Positions 18,509 to 26,475 of a stretch of DNA of 64,000 nucleotides are shown here, piece by piece. How positions within the stretch are numbered: position 1 is the stretch's first letter; every line of letters begins with the position of its first letter. The stretch spans positions 459,052 through 523,051 of the forward strand of contig NZ_DS560015.1 in the NCBI RefSeq assembly GCF_000154825.1. The letters run 5' to 3'. This DNA comes from Anaerofustis stercorihominis DSM 17244. Lineage in GTDB: Bacteria > Bacillota > Clostridia > Eubacteriales > Anaerofustaceae. The notes below the pieces were generated by a model, which saw only the letters and a program-made list of their open reading frames with translations, searched no databases and was not told the origin of the DNA. The position numbers and the translations under genes were made by a program.

Positions 18509-18540
18509 TTTATTTTCTCCTTAAAATTGTGTATTTGTAA

Positions 18541-18574
18541 AATAAAAAAGGGAACTCCTTTTAATGAGTTCCCT
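18541..18574 (-). terminator. Attenuator terminator before aroF
   Basis: On the minus strand AGGGAACTC (18566-18574) pairs with GAGTTCCCT (18549-18557), a 9-bp stem with an 8-nt loop, followed by a run of T, 33 nt before the aroF ATG. The 5' arm AGGGAACT can instead pair with GGTTCTTT of the leader frame (18641-18648; 8 pairs, three G-U). That segment can in turn pair with AAAAGAAC at 18705-18712. The layout is that of classical amino-acid attenuation. Confidence 0.8.
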
Positions 18575-18624
18575 AATATTTTTACATAAATTTTTATACA
18601 TAAAAGTTGATACTCACTAAAAGG

Positions 18625-18724
18625 CTAAACTGTACATGAAAAAGAACCTGCAAAGAAATAATAGTTTGCAAAGCTAAAAAAGTTATAAAATTTAAAGCTG
18701 TTAAGTTCTTTTAAACCTTTCTAT
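18625..18724 (-). other. Phe/Tyr-rich leader-peptide frame, start codon apparently broken
   Basis: A frame ending in TAG at 18625-18627 encodes 31 residues with 8 Phe and 3 Tyr, the densest part being FYNFFSFANYYFFAGSF. AGGAG lies about 8 nt before the expected start, but the four bases 18721-18724 read ATAG instead of ATG, which puts a stop in front of the frame. Removing the second A would give ATG-AAA-GGT. It lies between the promoter and the terminator of the aro operon. The reading as a leader peptide is inference. Mutation, sequence error or a different mechanism are all possible. Confidence 0.6.
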
Positions 18725-18756
18725 TTTTTCTTCTCCTAATGTATATCTTGTTTGAT

Positions 18757-18785
18757 ATGATACACCTCATTTTCATAAATGTCAA
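18757..18785 (-). promoter_or_regulatory. sigma-A promoter of the aro operon
   Basis: TTGACA (18780-18785), a 17-nt spacer and TATCAT (18757-18762) on the minus strand. It would give an RNA leader of about 240 nt before aroF, containing the leader frame and attenuator. Confidence 0.75.
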
Positions 18786-18888
18786 GAAAATTTAGTAAAT
18801 TATTGAAAATTTTTCATTTAATTATTTCCTATGTTAATTTGAAACCAATTGATATATAATAATAAAAAAGAATAAGGAGGAGTAAATT

Positions 18889-19095
18889 ATGACAAAAATA
18901 ATATTAAATGTAAACGGAATGTCTTGTTCTCACTGCGAAAACAGAGTAATGGAAGCTTTAAAGAAGAACGAAGCGGTAAAAAAAGCTAAAGCAAGTGCTA
19001 AAAAGAACATCGTTGAAATCAAATATAATGAAGAAATGGCAAGCAAAGAAGATTTGGAAAAAATCATAACCGAAGAAGGCTATGAGGTTGTATAA
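18889..19095 (+). CDS. copZ: Heavy-metal-associated (CopZ-like) copper chaperone
   Basis: The 68-aa single HMA domain has the metal-binding motif GMSCSHC at residues 10-16. Stand-alone HMA proteins deliver Cu(I) to CopA-type ATPases. No copper ATPase or CsoR gene is adjacent, so the partner and metal are inferred. A strong AGGAGG ribosome-binding site precedes the ATG and a bidirectional terminator follows immediately. Confidence 0.85.
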   Translation: MTKIILNVNGMSCSHCENRVMEALKKNEAVKKAKASAKKNIVEIKYNEEMASKEDLEKIITEEGYEVV

Positions 19096-19124
19096 AAAAA
19101 GACTGCTTATGCAGTCTTTTTTTT
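19094..19124. terminator. Bidirectional terminator between copZ and the 511-aa membrane protein gene
   Basis: A 10-bp stem AAAAGACTGC / GCAGTCTTTT (19097-19106 with 19111-19120) with a TTAT loop and T runs on both sides serves the convergent genes. Confidence 0.85.
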
Positions 19125-20658
19125 ATTTATCATCTTCTTTACTCAAATCATCTTCTTTATCTATATTTTCTATATTTTCAGATTTAAGTGATTCATTATC
19201 GGATATTTCGCTTTCATCAGATACAATTTCTTTTTCTTCATTTAAAGTAAGTTCTTCATTTTCTTTATCACATACTTCTTTTTTATTTTTCTTTTTAAAT
19301 AATCCTTTTTTACTAGATTTATTATCATTTTCTATTTCTGACGTATCTTCTACGAAAGCCCCTTGAGCTCTTAACTTATCCTCACGTTCTTTCCTTCTTT
19401 TATCTCTTTGTGATTTCGTTTCGGTTATATATCTGTAGTCTTTTTCTTCTTCCAAATAATTTGAAGTGACCTTGCTGAATACGTCAAGTCCGTTATAAAC
19501 AATGGTATCATCAATTAAAACATTATTGATATCACTACCTTCTATTTTAAGCAAAGCAGCATTTCTTTTCTTCAAATAAATCAAATCTTTATCTTTCTTT
19601 TCATCTAAATCAAAATCAGACAATTTATCATATAAATCATTAGCTTTTTTATAGTCTTTTCTTTTAATAAAATAAGCTATGATATGGTGACAAACAACTA
19701 AATATTCTTTGATATCATCTTTTAAAGAAGATATTTTATTTACTGCAATATCATCAAAATTTTCATATAAAAAGTTTATATATTTGCTGAATCCTACATT
19801 CAATCTTCCGAATTTTACATCTAGATAATCTCTTAAAACGAAGTCAACAGTATACATATCTTCGAAATCTAAGTCTTTTAAATCAAAATCTTTGTTTAAA
19901 TAATCTGAGATTTTTTTAAGCAGATAGTTTCTTTTAACATCTCTATTTTTAAGGTTATAACTTCCGTAAAGAAGGAATTTAGATGCTACCAGGTAATCGT
20001 ACTGTTCTTCAGTAAATGAATTTTTAACAATGTGATGTCCTTCTTCATCCTTCTCTCCCGTATCTATTTTATCATTCGGGATATCCAAGCATTTATCACC
20101 TTCAAGAAGTATAAATAAAATTTGTGTTGATGTAAACAAAATCAAAAAAATCAAAGCCACATCAATAAAAAACAATATTATATCAGAAAATATATAAACG
20201 AAAAGGAAATATACTGATATGCAAGCCAAAACAAGCAGAAGTAAAGTCCCTGCTATATTTTCAAAAGTAGTAAAAGTAAAATCACCTTTCAACTTATTAA
20301 ATTCTTCATCATTTTGAGGATATTTGAATTTCGGAACCGTAACTCCAAGTGAAAAATAGTGTTTATTATGAAGTCTTCCTCTGTATTTCTTATCGGGATC
20401 TCTATATAGAGTATAAAAAGGGTCAATATACAGCATCGTAGTATCATAACCTTTTTTATTATATATGATGCTATACGATTTATATTTAAAATATAATGAT
20501 AAGTAATACATAAGGATTATGAGTATCGGACAAATTGGTGCTACCCAATATAACTTATGACCGATAGCAAAAGAAATCAATATCCCGCCGCTTATAAGAC
20601 CGAATAAAAGTATTACCAACCAAATTATTTTTAAATTTTTCTTAGAACTTTTTCTCAT
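19123..20658 (-). CDS. Unrecognised membrane protein with charged C-terminal tail
   Basis: The protein has 511 aa. Two membrane segments near the N-terminus (about 9-30, 36-54) and two more at about 135-185 surround a short outside or inside loop. A soluble helical region (about 215-410) follows, rich in Asp/Lys/Tyr and perhaps repeat-like (SKYINFLYENFDDIAV, KKANDLYDKLSDFDL), resembling tetratricopeptide helices. The last 100 residues are a low-complexity Lys/Glu/Asp/Ser tail. It is upstream of, and convergent with, copZ, and 34 nt downstream of plsY. I do not recognise a family. Confidence 0.7.
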   Translation of the reverse strand: MRKSSKKNLKIIWLVILLFGLISGGILISFAIGHKLYWVAPICPILIILMYYLSLYFKYKSYSIIYNKKGYDTTMLYIDPFYTLYRDPDKKYRGRLHNKHYFSLGVTVPKFKYPQNDEEFNKLKGDFTFTTFENIAGTLLLLVLACISVYFLFVYIFSDIILFFIDVALIFLILFTSTQILFILLEGDKCLDIPNDKIDTGEKDEEGHHIVKNSFTEEQYDYLVASKFLLYGSYNLKNRDVKRNYLLKKISDYLNKDFDLKDLDFEDMYTVDFVLRDYLDVKFGRLNVGFSKYINFLYENFDDIAVNKISSLKDDIKEYLVVCHHIIAYFIKRKDYKKANDLYDKLSDFDLDEKKDKDLIYLKKRNAALLKIEGSDINNVLIDDTIVYNGLDVFSKVTSNYLEEEKDYRYITETKSQRDKRRKEREDKLRAQGAFVEDTSEIENDNKSSKKGLFKKKNKKEVCDKENEELTLNEEKEIVSDESEISDNESLKSENIENIDKEDDLSKEDDK

Positions 20659-20691
20659 AAATAAATCCTCAAATCTATTATTTTATATAAA

Positions 20692-21309
20692 TTATTTATC
20701 TTTTTTACCAAAGCTTAATTTATTTTCATTTCCGTTAATTATTCTTTTTATATTAAGTCTATGCTGATATATGCTTAAAATGCAAAGAATGCAAGATAAA
20801 ATAATGTAAAAAATATCTACTTTAAATACAATAAAAAATACTGCACTTAGCGTAAGGGCTGTAAGAGAACCCACAGATACCATTCTGGTAATAATCGCCA
20901 ATATAAATCCGATCAAAATAGCCATAAGAGCCAATCGGTAGTCTACCATTACAAGAATACCCGCACTGGCAGAAACACCTTTGCCGCCTCTGAACCCCAT
21001 AAATATAGGCCAGTTATGTCCTGCAACACATGCAAGTGACGAAAGCAGTATAACAAAGGGACTTTGCTTGAAGATATAACACAGTCCGACAGCAAGCATT
21101 CCCTTAAAAAAATCTATCAAAAAAACTAAAAGTCCGGAAAAAAAGCCATAAGTCCTAAGAGCATTGGTAGCCCCAGCATTACCGCTTCCGTAAGTTCTTA
21201 TATCCTCTTTTTTTACACTTTTTGAAAATATATATGCACCATTTATACACCCTATAAAATAAGATGCAATAATAATTATCAAACTTAAAAAAGTAAATTC
21301 TATATTCAT
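20692..21309 (-). CDS. plsY: Glycerol-3-phosphate acyltransferase PlsY
   Basis: PlsY is a membrane enzyme that acylates glycerol-3-phosphate with acyl-phosphate, the first step of phospholipid synthesis. The 205-aa product has five membrane segments and all three conserved motifs: YGSGNAGATNALRTYG, GHNWPIFMGFRGGKGVS and the C-terminal QHRLNIKRIINGNE. It may share a transcript with the unknown gene downstream. Confidence 0.95.
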   Translation of the reverse strand: MNIEFTFLSLIIIIASYFIGCINGAYIFSKSVKKEDIRTYGSGNAGATNALRTYGFFSGLLVFLIDFFKGMLAVGLCYIFKQSPFVILLSSLACVAGHNWPIFMGFRGGKGVSASAGILVMVDYRLALMAILIGFILAIITRMVSVGSLTALTLSAVFFIVFKVDIFYIILSCILCILSIYQHRLNIKRIINGNENKLSFGKKDK

Positions 21310-21440
21310 AAAAACTCCTAGTATAAGTAAACATTTTACTTTTAGTATTATAGCATAATAAAAGTTAAATAAAAGTATGTTTGATTAAAAATATGTAAAA
21401 TATTACAAAATTTTCATTAATTCTTAATAATTAAAATCTT

Positions 21441-22145
21441 CTATATTTTAACATCTATCTTTTTACTTGCTTTTATCTCATTTTTGGTTATATCACAGTC
21501 AAAAGCAAGGATATTCACACCATTTTCTCTAGCTTTTTTAAGTGCGTTTATAAAATCATCATGTACGGGATTAGGTGTAAAATACTTTGCTCCTTTAAAC
21601 TGGATTATAAAAATTATATATGCTTCATAACCGTCTTTATGAGCTTTTACAAGTTCATTGATATGCTTTATTCCTCTAAGTGTAGGTGCATCGGGAAACA
21701 TAGCTATCCCCTCTTCTTCTAATGTTACCCCTTTTATCTCTATATATGCTTTATGCTCTTTACTTTCCACATAAAAATCAAATCTTGAATTTCCGTAAGT
21801 GCTTTCGCTCTTTATAAATAATTCCCCTTCAAATCCTTCAAGGTTTATAATTTTATTTTCAAGTGCTTCCTTAAATACTTTATTTGGGATTTGGCTGTCC
21901 ATATTAAACAGTATATCCTTTTTATATACACTTATTAAGTCATACTTTGTCTTTCTGTTCGGATTATCCGATTTTTCAAGATAGACAACTGCACCCTTTT
22001 TTAATAATTCTCTGCACCTTCCGGTGTTCTTTACGTGTACAGTTTCAACCGTATCTCCTATTTTACAATTAGCAATAAATCTGTTGGGTCTTTCTATAAA
22101 AGTCGCCTTAACTATATTTTTATATTTCATACTATCCTCTTTCAC
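21441..22145 (-). CDS. sfsA: SfsA family protein (sugar fermentation stimulation homologue)
   Basis: The 234-aa product has an N-terminal OB-like part (FIERPNRFIANCKI, HVKNTGRCRELL) and a PD-(D/E)XK-like C-terminal part with the TYGNSRFDFYVE, AYIEIKGVTLEE and FPDAPTLRGIKHI motifs of SfsA. The family binds DNA and may be a nuclease; the old name comes from a maltose phenotype in E. coli. It is divergent from the cysteine-rich/HAD gene. Confidence 0.93.
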   Translation of the reverse strand: MKEDSMKYKNIVKATFIERPNRFIANCKIGDTVETVHVKNTGRCRELLKKGAVVYLEKSDNPNRKTKYDLISVYKKDILFNMDSQIPNKVFKEALENKIINLEGFEGELFIKSESTYGNSRFDFYVESKEHKAYIEIKGVTLEEEGIAMFPDAPTLRGIKHINELVKAHKDGYEAYIIFIIQFKGAKYFTPNPVHDDFINALKKARENGVNILAFDCDITKNEIKASKKIDVKI

Positions 22146-22204
22146 TATCAGGTATTATACAAGACAAGCTTGAAAAAATAAAGGATTTGATTTAAAATTG
22201 TTTT

Positions 22205-23308
22205 ATGGAAAATTATAAATTTATAAATCATGAAAAATGCGAGTTCTTCCCTTGCCACAAAACCGATGACAAAAAAAATTTTAATTGCTTGTTTTGCTAC
22301 TGCCCCCTCTATTTAATGGAAGATAAATGCGGAGGTAATTTTACTTACACAAAGAATGGAGTAAAAGACTGTTCAAATTGTCTCATTCCTCATAGAAGAG
22401 AAAATTACGATTATATAAATAATAAATTATATGAATTTACACTGTCTCAAAACAAGGAACGATTCAATAAAATTAAAGCAGTCGCAACGGATCTTGACCA
22501 TACGCTTATAAAAGATGAATTCGCAATAGATGATATTTCTATTGAAACTTTTAAAAAATTAAAAGAAAAGGGATATAAAACCATAGTAGCTACAGCAAGA
22601 GGGTTCTATCAAGCATATTATTTCACAAAGAAATTAAATCCTGATTATGTCATTAGTGACAACGGAGCACTTGTTACTAAATTTATTGACGGAAATAAGG
22701 AAATAATATATAAAGTTGAAATCCCAAAGGATATAAAGCTGGATATAATATCTTCAATCGAGAATTTTGATAATCTTATTTTCATGCTTGAATCCAGAGA
22801 TGATTTATATGTAAATCCTTGCGAAGCGGAACCGGATTTTTGTGATAAACATGTAGAAATATTTAAGAAAGTACAACAATTCGACAAAGACTTGCGAGTA
22901 AATATAATGAGAAATTTAAAAGATTTTCCTAAAGACAAACCGCTGACTAGGATATGTATTTTTGACTTTCTTCAAACAGATGAAGTACAAAATAAATTAA
23001 AAAAAATCGCAGAAAAATATAAAGGAAGAGTAAATTATATCCAGTCATTTCAGACAGTCTTTGAATTCGGATGTTCATCAAAGGGACAGGCTATGGATTT
23101 TTTGATGGATTATGCAGATATAAAAAAAGAAGAACTTATGAGTTTCGGTGACAGTCTGGCAGATATACCTCTTTTAGATAAATCGGGCATACCTGTAGCG
23201 GTTGATAATGCAAGAGAAGAATTAAAAGAACATGCAATGTATATCACTGACAGCGTATTTGAAAACGGAACGGATAAATTTATAAGGGAAAACTTATTAA
23301 ATGAATAA
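22205..23308 (+). CDS. Cysteine-rich small domain fused to Cof-type HAD hydrolase
   Basis: Residues 1-75 match the cysteine-rich small domain (CEFFPCHK, CLFCYCPLY, CGGNF, KDCSNCLIPHRREN), a probable metal-binding module often found with cobalamin-biosynthesis genes. From about residue 92 it is a HAD-IIB/Cof hydrolase with motif I ATDLDHTLI (DxD nucleophile), motif II VATARG, Lys in SSKGQA, and motif IV GDSLADIPLL. The 367 aa thus combine two usually separate modules. The substrate is unknown. It overlaps the following methyltransferase by 8 nt. Confidence 0.85.
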   Translation: MENYKFINHEKCEFFPCHKTDDKKNFNCLFCYCPLYLMEDKCGGNFTYTKNGVKDCSNCLIPHRRENYDYINNKLYEFTLSQNKERFNKIKAVATDLDHTLIKDEFAIDDISIETFKKLKEKGYKTIVATARGFYQAYYFTKKLNPDYVISDNGALVTKFIDGNKEIIYKVEIPKDIKLDIISSIENFDNLIFMLESRDDLYVNPCEAEPDFCDKHVEIFKKVQQFDKDLRVNIMRNLKDFPKDKPLTRICIFDFLQTDEVQNKLKKIAEKYKGRVNYIQSFQTVFEFGCSSKGQAMDFLMDYADIKKEELMSFGDSLADIPLLDKSGIPVAVDNAREELKEHAMYITDSVFENGTDKFIRENLLNE

Positions 23309-24017
23309 CAATTACGATAAATTCAGCGAATACTATGATATATATACTTCTTTTGTAGACTATGAGTTATGGAGCAAATATATATACTCTCTTGCGGGTA
23401 AAAATTTAAATAATAAAAATATTTTGGATTTGGGCTGCGGCAGCGGAGAAATGCTTCTATGTATCGATGAAATGACAAATGCTAACTTATACGGAGTTGA
23501 TATAAGCGAAGAAATGCTAAGCATTGCCGACCAGAACGCCTTTTTTGAAAATAAACATCTAAACTTAATAAAATGTGATATGTCTAAATTTACATGTGAT
23601 ATAAAATTCGATTTGATTTATTCCGCATGCGACAGTATGAACTATCTTTTAAATGAAGATGATTTTACAGATACTTTAAATAATGCTTATGAAATGCTGA
23701 ATGAAAATTCTATTTTTACTTTTGATATCATAAATAAAGATTATTTAGAAACGAATGATGATTTCTCATGTGAAAATATTGATTTTATTATAAAAAGGAA
23801 AAAAGAGGAAAATTATCTTTATACAAATATAAAAATATACGAAGATAAAAAAGAAACAGAAAATATCAGACATATGCAGAGATTATATTCCGCTGAAGAA
23901 ATAATTGATATATATGATAAAACTAAATTTGACGATATATCGTTCCATGATTTCCTAACCACAAAAGAGATAAAAAAAACAAGCGACAAAATTCAAATTA
24001 TTTTAAAAAAATATTGA
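23301..24017 (+). CDS. Class I SAM-dependent methyltransferase
   Basis: The 238-aa product begins with a short YDKFSEYYDIYTSFVDYELW lead typical of YqeM/UbiE-like methyltransferases. The SAM motif LDLGCGSGEML lies near residues 40-50 and GVDISEEML thereafter. The substrate is unknown. It is translationally coupled to the cysteine-rich/HAD gene (8-nt overlap), and its 3' end overlaps the promoter of the tRNA pair. Confidence 0.85.
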   Translation: MNNNYDKFSEYYDIYTSFVDYELWSKYIYSLAGKNLNNKNILDLGCGSGEMLLCIDEMTNANLYGVDISEEMLSIADQNAFFENKHLNLIKCDMSKFTCDIKFDLIYSACDSMNYLLNEDDFTDTLNNAYEMLNENSIFTFDIINKDYLETNDDFSCENIDFIIKRKKEENYLYTNIKIYEDKKETENIRHMQRLYSAEEIIDIYDKTKFDDISFHDFLTTKEIKKTSDKIQIILKKY

Positions 24018-24042
24018 CAAATTTTATATTTTACTTTATACT
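24014..24042 (+). promoter_or_regulatory. Promoter of the tRNA-Val/tRNA-Gly pair
   Basis: TTGACA (24014-24019), 17 nt, TATACT (24037-24042), ending 11 nt before the first tRNA base. The -35 box overlaps the stop codon of the methyltransferase. Confidence 0.7.
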
Positions 24043-24053
24043 ATAACGTGCTT

Positions 24054-24129
24054 GGTCGCATAGCTCAGCTGGGAGAGCACCTGCCTTACAAGCAGGGGGT
24101 CATAGGTTCGAGCCCTATTGCGACCACCA
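24054..24129 (+). tRNA. tRNA-Val (UAC)
   Basis: 76 nt with acceptor stem GGTCGCA/TGCGACC, a D-arm, anticodon loop CTTACAA (anticodon TAC), a T-arm with GGTTCGAGCC and encoded CCA. It is followed by tRNA-Gly after 6 nt. Confidence 0.96.
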
Positions 24130-24135
24130 TTTTAT

Positions 24136-24210
24136 GCGAAAGTGGCTCAGTGGTAGAGCATCGCCTTGCCAAGGCGAGGGTCGCGAGTTCGAATCTCGTC
24201 TTTCGCTCCA
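24136..24210 (+). tRNA. tRNA-Gly (GCC)
   Basis: 75 nt with acceptor stem GCGAAAG/CTTTCGC, anticodon loop containing TTGCCAA (anticodon GCC), T-loop GTTCGAATC and encoded CCA. It is co-transcribed with tRNA-Val. Confidence 0.96.
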
Positions 24211-24223
24211 ATAAGACAAATTC

Positions 24224-24253
24224 AAATCAATCTGAAATATGATTGATTTTTTT
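24224..24253 (+). terminator. Terminator of the tRNA pair
   Basis: AAATCAATC / GATTGATTT (24224-24232 with 24241-24249) with an 8-nt loop and a T run lies 14 nt past tRNA-Gly. Confidence 0.8.
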
Positions 24254-24389
24254 ATATAAAAAAACATCTGACAAATCATAATAAAAATTTTTGCTTAATA
24301 AATGCCATAAACTATTTTAACTTATTCTAATAGATTTTATAGACATCATACAAGAACTTTTAATTTTTATTGCAGAAAAATAAAAATAT

Positions 24390-24809
24390 TTACCTTAGTA
24401 ACCCCATACTTCCGGTCAATTTATTTATAAGTTTCTTGTTCCCGTAAAGAGCTAAGCCAAAATAATTCATTTCACCCAAATTTACTTTACTGATTTTTTC
24501 TATATATTCATCGTAAATATTACAGGACTGAGCTACATCTGAAAAATCGGCAACCACGATATCTTTATATTTTTCATCACTTAATTTATTTATTAAATCC
24601 ATTAATACATCTTTATTCCCCTTTAAAATAGGAATAGGTATACTTATGATACCCATATGCTCATTCCCCTCTTTATCCGATACATCTGCCCCTACCAAAT
24701 CAGGATAATGACTCCCCATAGTATTACCGAGTATTGCCGCAGTATTTGCAATCAATCCGAGAGGCAAATTTTCATCAATTACCATTACACATTTTTTTTC
24801 TTCATTCAT
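24390..24809 (-). CDS. DUF2000 family protein
   Basis: The 139-aa protein resembles DUF2000 throughout (VMVIDENLPLGLIANTAAILGNTMG at the start, YFGLALYGNKKLINKLTG at the end). The family has a peptidyl-tRNA-hydrolase-like fold by structural genomics and no known function. It is monocistronic; downstream lies the convergent tRNA terminator. Confidence 0.75.
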   Translation of the reverse strand: MNEEKKCVMVIDENLPLGLIANTAAILGNTMGSHYPDLVGADVSDKEGNEHMGIISIPIPILKGNKDVLMDLINKLSDEKYKDIVVADFSDVAQSCNIYDEYIEKISKVNLGEMNYFGLALYGNKKLINKLTGSMGLLR

Positions 24810-25072
24810 TTTTTATGTCCTTTCCAAACAATATTTATTAAGGGAAAAAATTTTAAATTAAATTAAAATGTCATACGACTCCCCTTTTAATGATTTATAA
24901 AAAATAATATCATTTAATAAAATTTTTTTATTGTACAAAATTGATAATAATTTATTTAAATCGATTTATAATCTAATTTAAAATTCTTAAAAAATATCCT
25001 AATGTTGATTACATTTGAGAAAATTATGTTTCATTTTACTTAAAATATCAAATAAAATTATGCCTTAAATAT
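24810..25072. other. AT-rich intergenic region, nothing recognised
   Basis: About 260 bases between the DUF2000 gene and the MGMT-pair terminator. They must carry the DUF2000 promoter on the minus strand. I see no gene, tRNA or convincing structure. Confidence 0.5.
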
Positions 25073-25108
25073 AATAAAAACACATGGCTATAATATGCCG
25101 ATGTGTTT
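25073..25108 (-). terminator. Terminator after the MGMT pair
   Basis: On the minus strand AAACACAT-C-GGC and GCC-ATGTGTTT pair with one bulge around an 8-nt loop, followed by TTTTTATT, 25 bp past the stop. Confidence 0.7.
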
Positions 25109-25133
25109 CATTTTTTATCAACTTATATATTTA

Positions 25134-25442
25134 TTATATAATCCATTTATGTTTTTTTAAATCAACATGTTCATCATTTTTGAATTTTATGCCTTCACTT
25201 TCCAGCTTTTCTTTTTGAGTATGGAAATTAGGTGCAAGCCTTCCGTTATGATTAACGACTCTATGACAAGGATATTCACCGTAGTATTCAGACATACCGA
25301 GGATTTTACCCACTAATCTCGCATTATTCGGTCTGTCTGCCAGTCCTGCGATTTGCCCATAAGTTGCAACTTTTCCTTCAGGGATTTCTTCAACTATGGA
25401 AAGAACAAGAAAAATCAAATCGTCATCCAATACTTTTCCCAT
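25134..25442 (-). CDS. MGMT-family (alkyltransferase-like) DNA repair protein, stand-alone domain
   Basis: The 102-aa product is a single winged-helix MGMT domain with IPEGKVATYGQIAGLA and EYPCHRVVNHNGRL. Unlike alkyltransferase-like proteins, where the motif is PWHR, it keeps the acceptor cysteine (PCHR). It may therefore either accept alkyl groups or flag lesions. It shares one base with the upstream full-length MGMT gene, so the two are co-translated. Confidence 0.85.
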   Translation of the reverse strand: MGKVLDDDLIFLVLSIVEEIPEGKVATYGQIAGLADRPNNARLVGKILGMSEYYGEYPCHRVVNHNGRLAPNFHTQKEKLESEGIKFKNDEHVDLKKHKWII

Positions 25443-25981
25443 TATAATGCAGTACCTTTCCTCGGAATAAATAAATTTGACATATCAACCTTTTCATGTT
25501 CCAGTAGTTTTATCTTTTTATCGATCCCTCCCGCATATCCTGTAAGACTGCCCTTAGAACCTACTACTCTGTGACAAGGTATGATTATAGATATCGGATT
25601 ATGAGATACTGCTCCTCCAACCGCCTGTGCAGACATATGTTCAATACCTTTTTGATTAGCTATCTCTTTTGCGATATCATTATATGTAATAACTTTTCCA
25701 TAAGGTATTTCACAAAGTATTTTCCATATACTTTTTCTAAAATCACTCCCCCTTGGAGAAATAGGTAAATCGGAAATCAAAGGTTTTTCTCCACTGAAAT
25801 ATTTATCAAGCCATTTACTCGTTTCATTAAATATATTTAAATCATCTTTCTGTACAGTATCTTCTTTAATGCTATCTAAAAAATATTTTTGGTCTTTAAA
25901 CCACAATCCTATCAAATTTTCTCCATCACTTCCAAGAACGATATCCCCAACAGGAGAAGCGTAATTACCTAAATAAACCAT
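25442..25981 (-). CDS. ogt: Methylated-DNA--[protein]-cysteine S-methyltransferase
   Basis: This suicide enzyme removes alkyl groups from O6-alkylguanine and O4-alkylthymine. The 179-aa product has an N-terminal ribonuclease-H-like domain (residues 1-80) and the active-site domain with IPYGKVITYNDIA, AVGGAVSHNP and IIPCHRVVGS (acceptor Cys). It is the first gene of a two-gene alkylation-repair unit. Confidence 0.93.
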   Translation of the reverse strand: MVYLGNYASPVGDIVLGSDGENLIGLWFKDQKYFLDSIKEDTVQKDDLNIFNETSKWLDKYFSGEKPLISDLPISPRGSDFRKSIWKILCEIPYGKVITYNDIAKEIANQKGIEHMSAQAVGGAVSHNPISIIIPCHRVVGSKGSLTGYAGGIDKKIKLLEHEKVDMSNLFIPRKGTAL

Positions 25982-26242
25982 TTTATCTCCTTTTATATAA
26001 TTTCAAGTATTTTGATAAATCTTTATTTTAATCAATTATAACACTATATAGCTACAAATTATTTAACTTTTAATAATTATATAAACAATAGCTGACTAAC
26101 AGACTAATATAATAAACTCATAATATAATATTTTTTCACTTTTTTTTGACAAACTATTGTAATATCGGAAACATTTGATATAATAAGTTAGTAATTGATC
26201 CAATCAGTTCTAAGGTGTTATCTGTAAGATAATTTCCACTAT

Positions 26243-26331
26243 GCCGAAGTGGCGGAACTGGCAGACGCACAGGACTTAAAATCCTGCGATCCTTACCGAT
26301 CGTACCGGTTCGATTCCGGTCTTCGGCACCA
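26243..26331 (+). tRNA. tRNA-Leu (UAA)
   Basis: 89 nt, class II, with acceptor stem GCCGAAG/CTTCGGC, anticodon loop CTTAAAA (anticodon TAA), a long variable arm (GCGATCCTTACCGATCGT) and encoded CCA. TATAAT about 60 nt upstream is a probable -10 box. A short hairpin with a T run (26339-26361) ends the transcript. Confidence 0.96.
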
Positions 26332-26338
26332 TTAAAAT

Positions 26339-26361
26339 TAGAAGGTAATACTTCTTTTTTT
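26339..26361 (+). terminator. Terminator of tRNA-Leu
   Basis: AGAAG / CTTCT hairpin followed by seven T, 8 nt past the tRNA. Confidence 0.6.
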
Positions 26362-26421
26362 ATTATTTAACGCCTTAAACTTGTAAATTCTTAACCGACT
26401 ACCCTTTTAAGAAATGCAAGG

Positions 26422-26452
26422 AAAAAGACATCTTTAAGATGTCTTTTTTATT
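26422..26452. terminator. Bidirectional terminator, glycerate kinase side
   Basis: AAAGACATCTT / AAGATGTCTTT is a near-continuous palindrome with flanking A and T runs. It lies 25 bp past the glycerate kinase stop and also backs up the tRNA-Leu terminator. Confidence 0.8.
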
Positions 26453-26475
26453 TATTATAAATATAAATTTAATAA

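Noticed and set aside
18541-18785. T-box riboswitch before aroF
   Set aside because: No T-box (AGGGTGGNACCGCG-like) sequence or specifier stem was found; the leader-frame design fits better.
24048-24242. 64-codon open frame
   Set aside because: It covers both tRNA genes and is non-coding.
25134-25442. Alkyltransferase-like protein without activity
   Set aside because: The PCHR motif keeps the acceptor cysteine, so I left the activity open.
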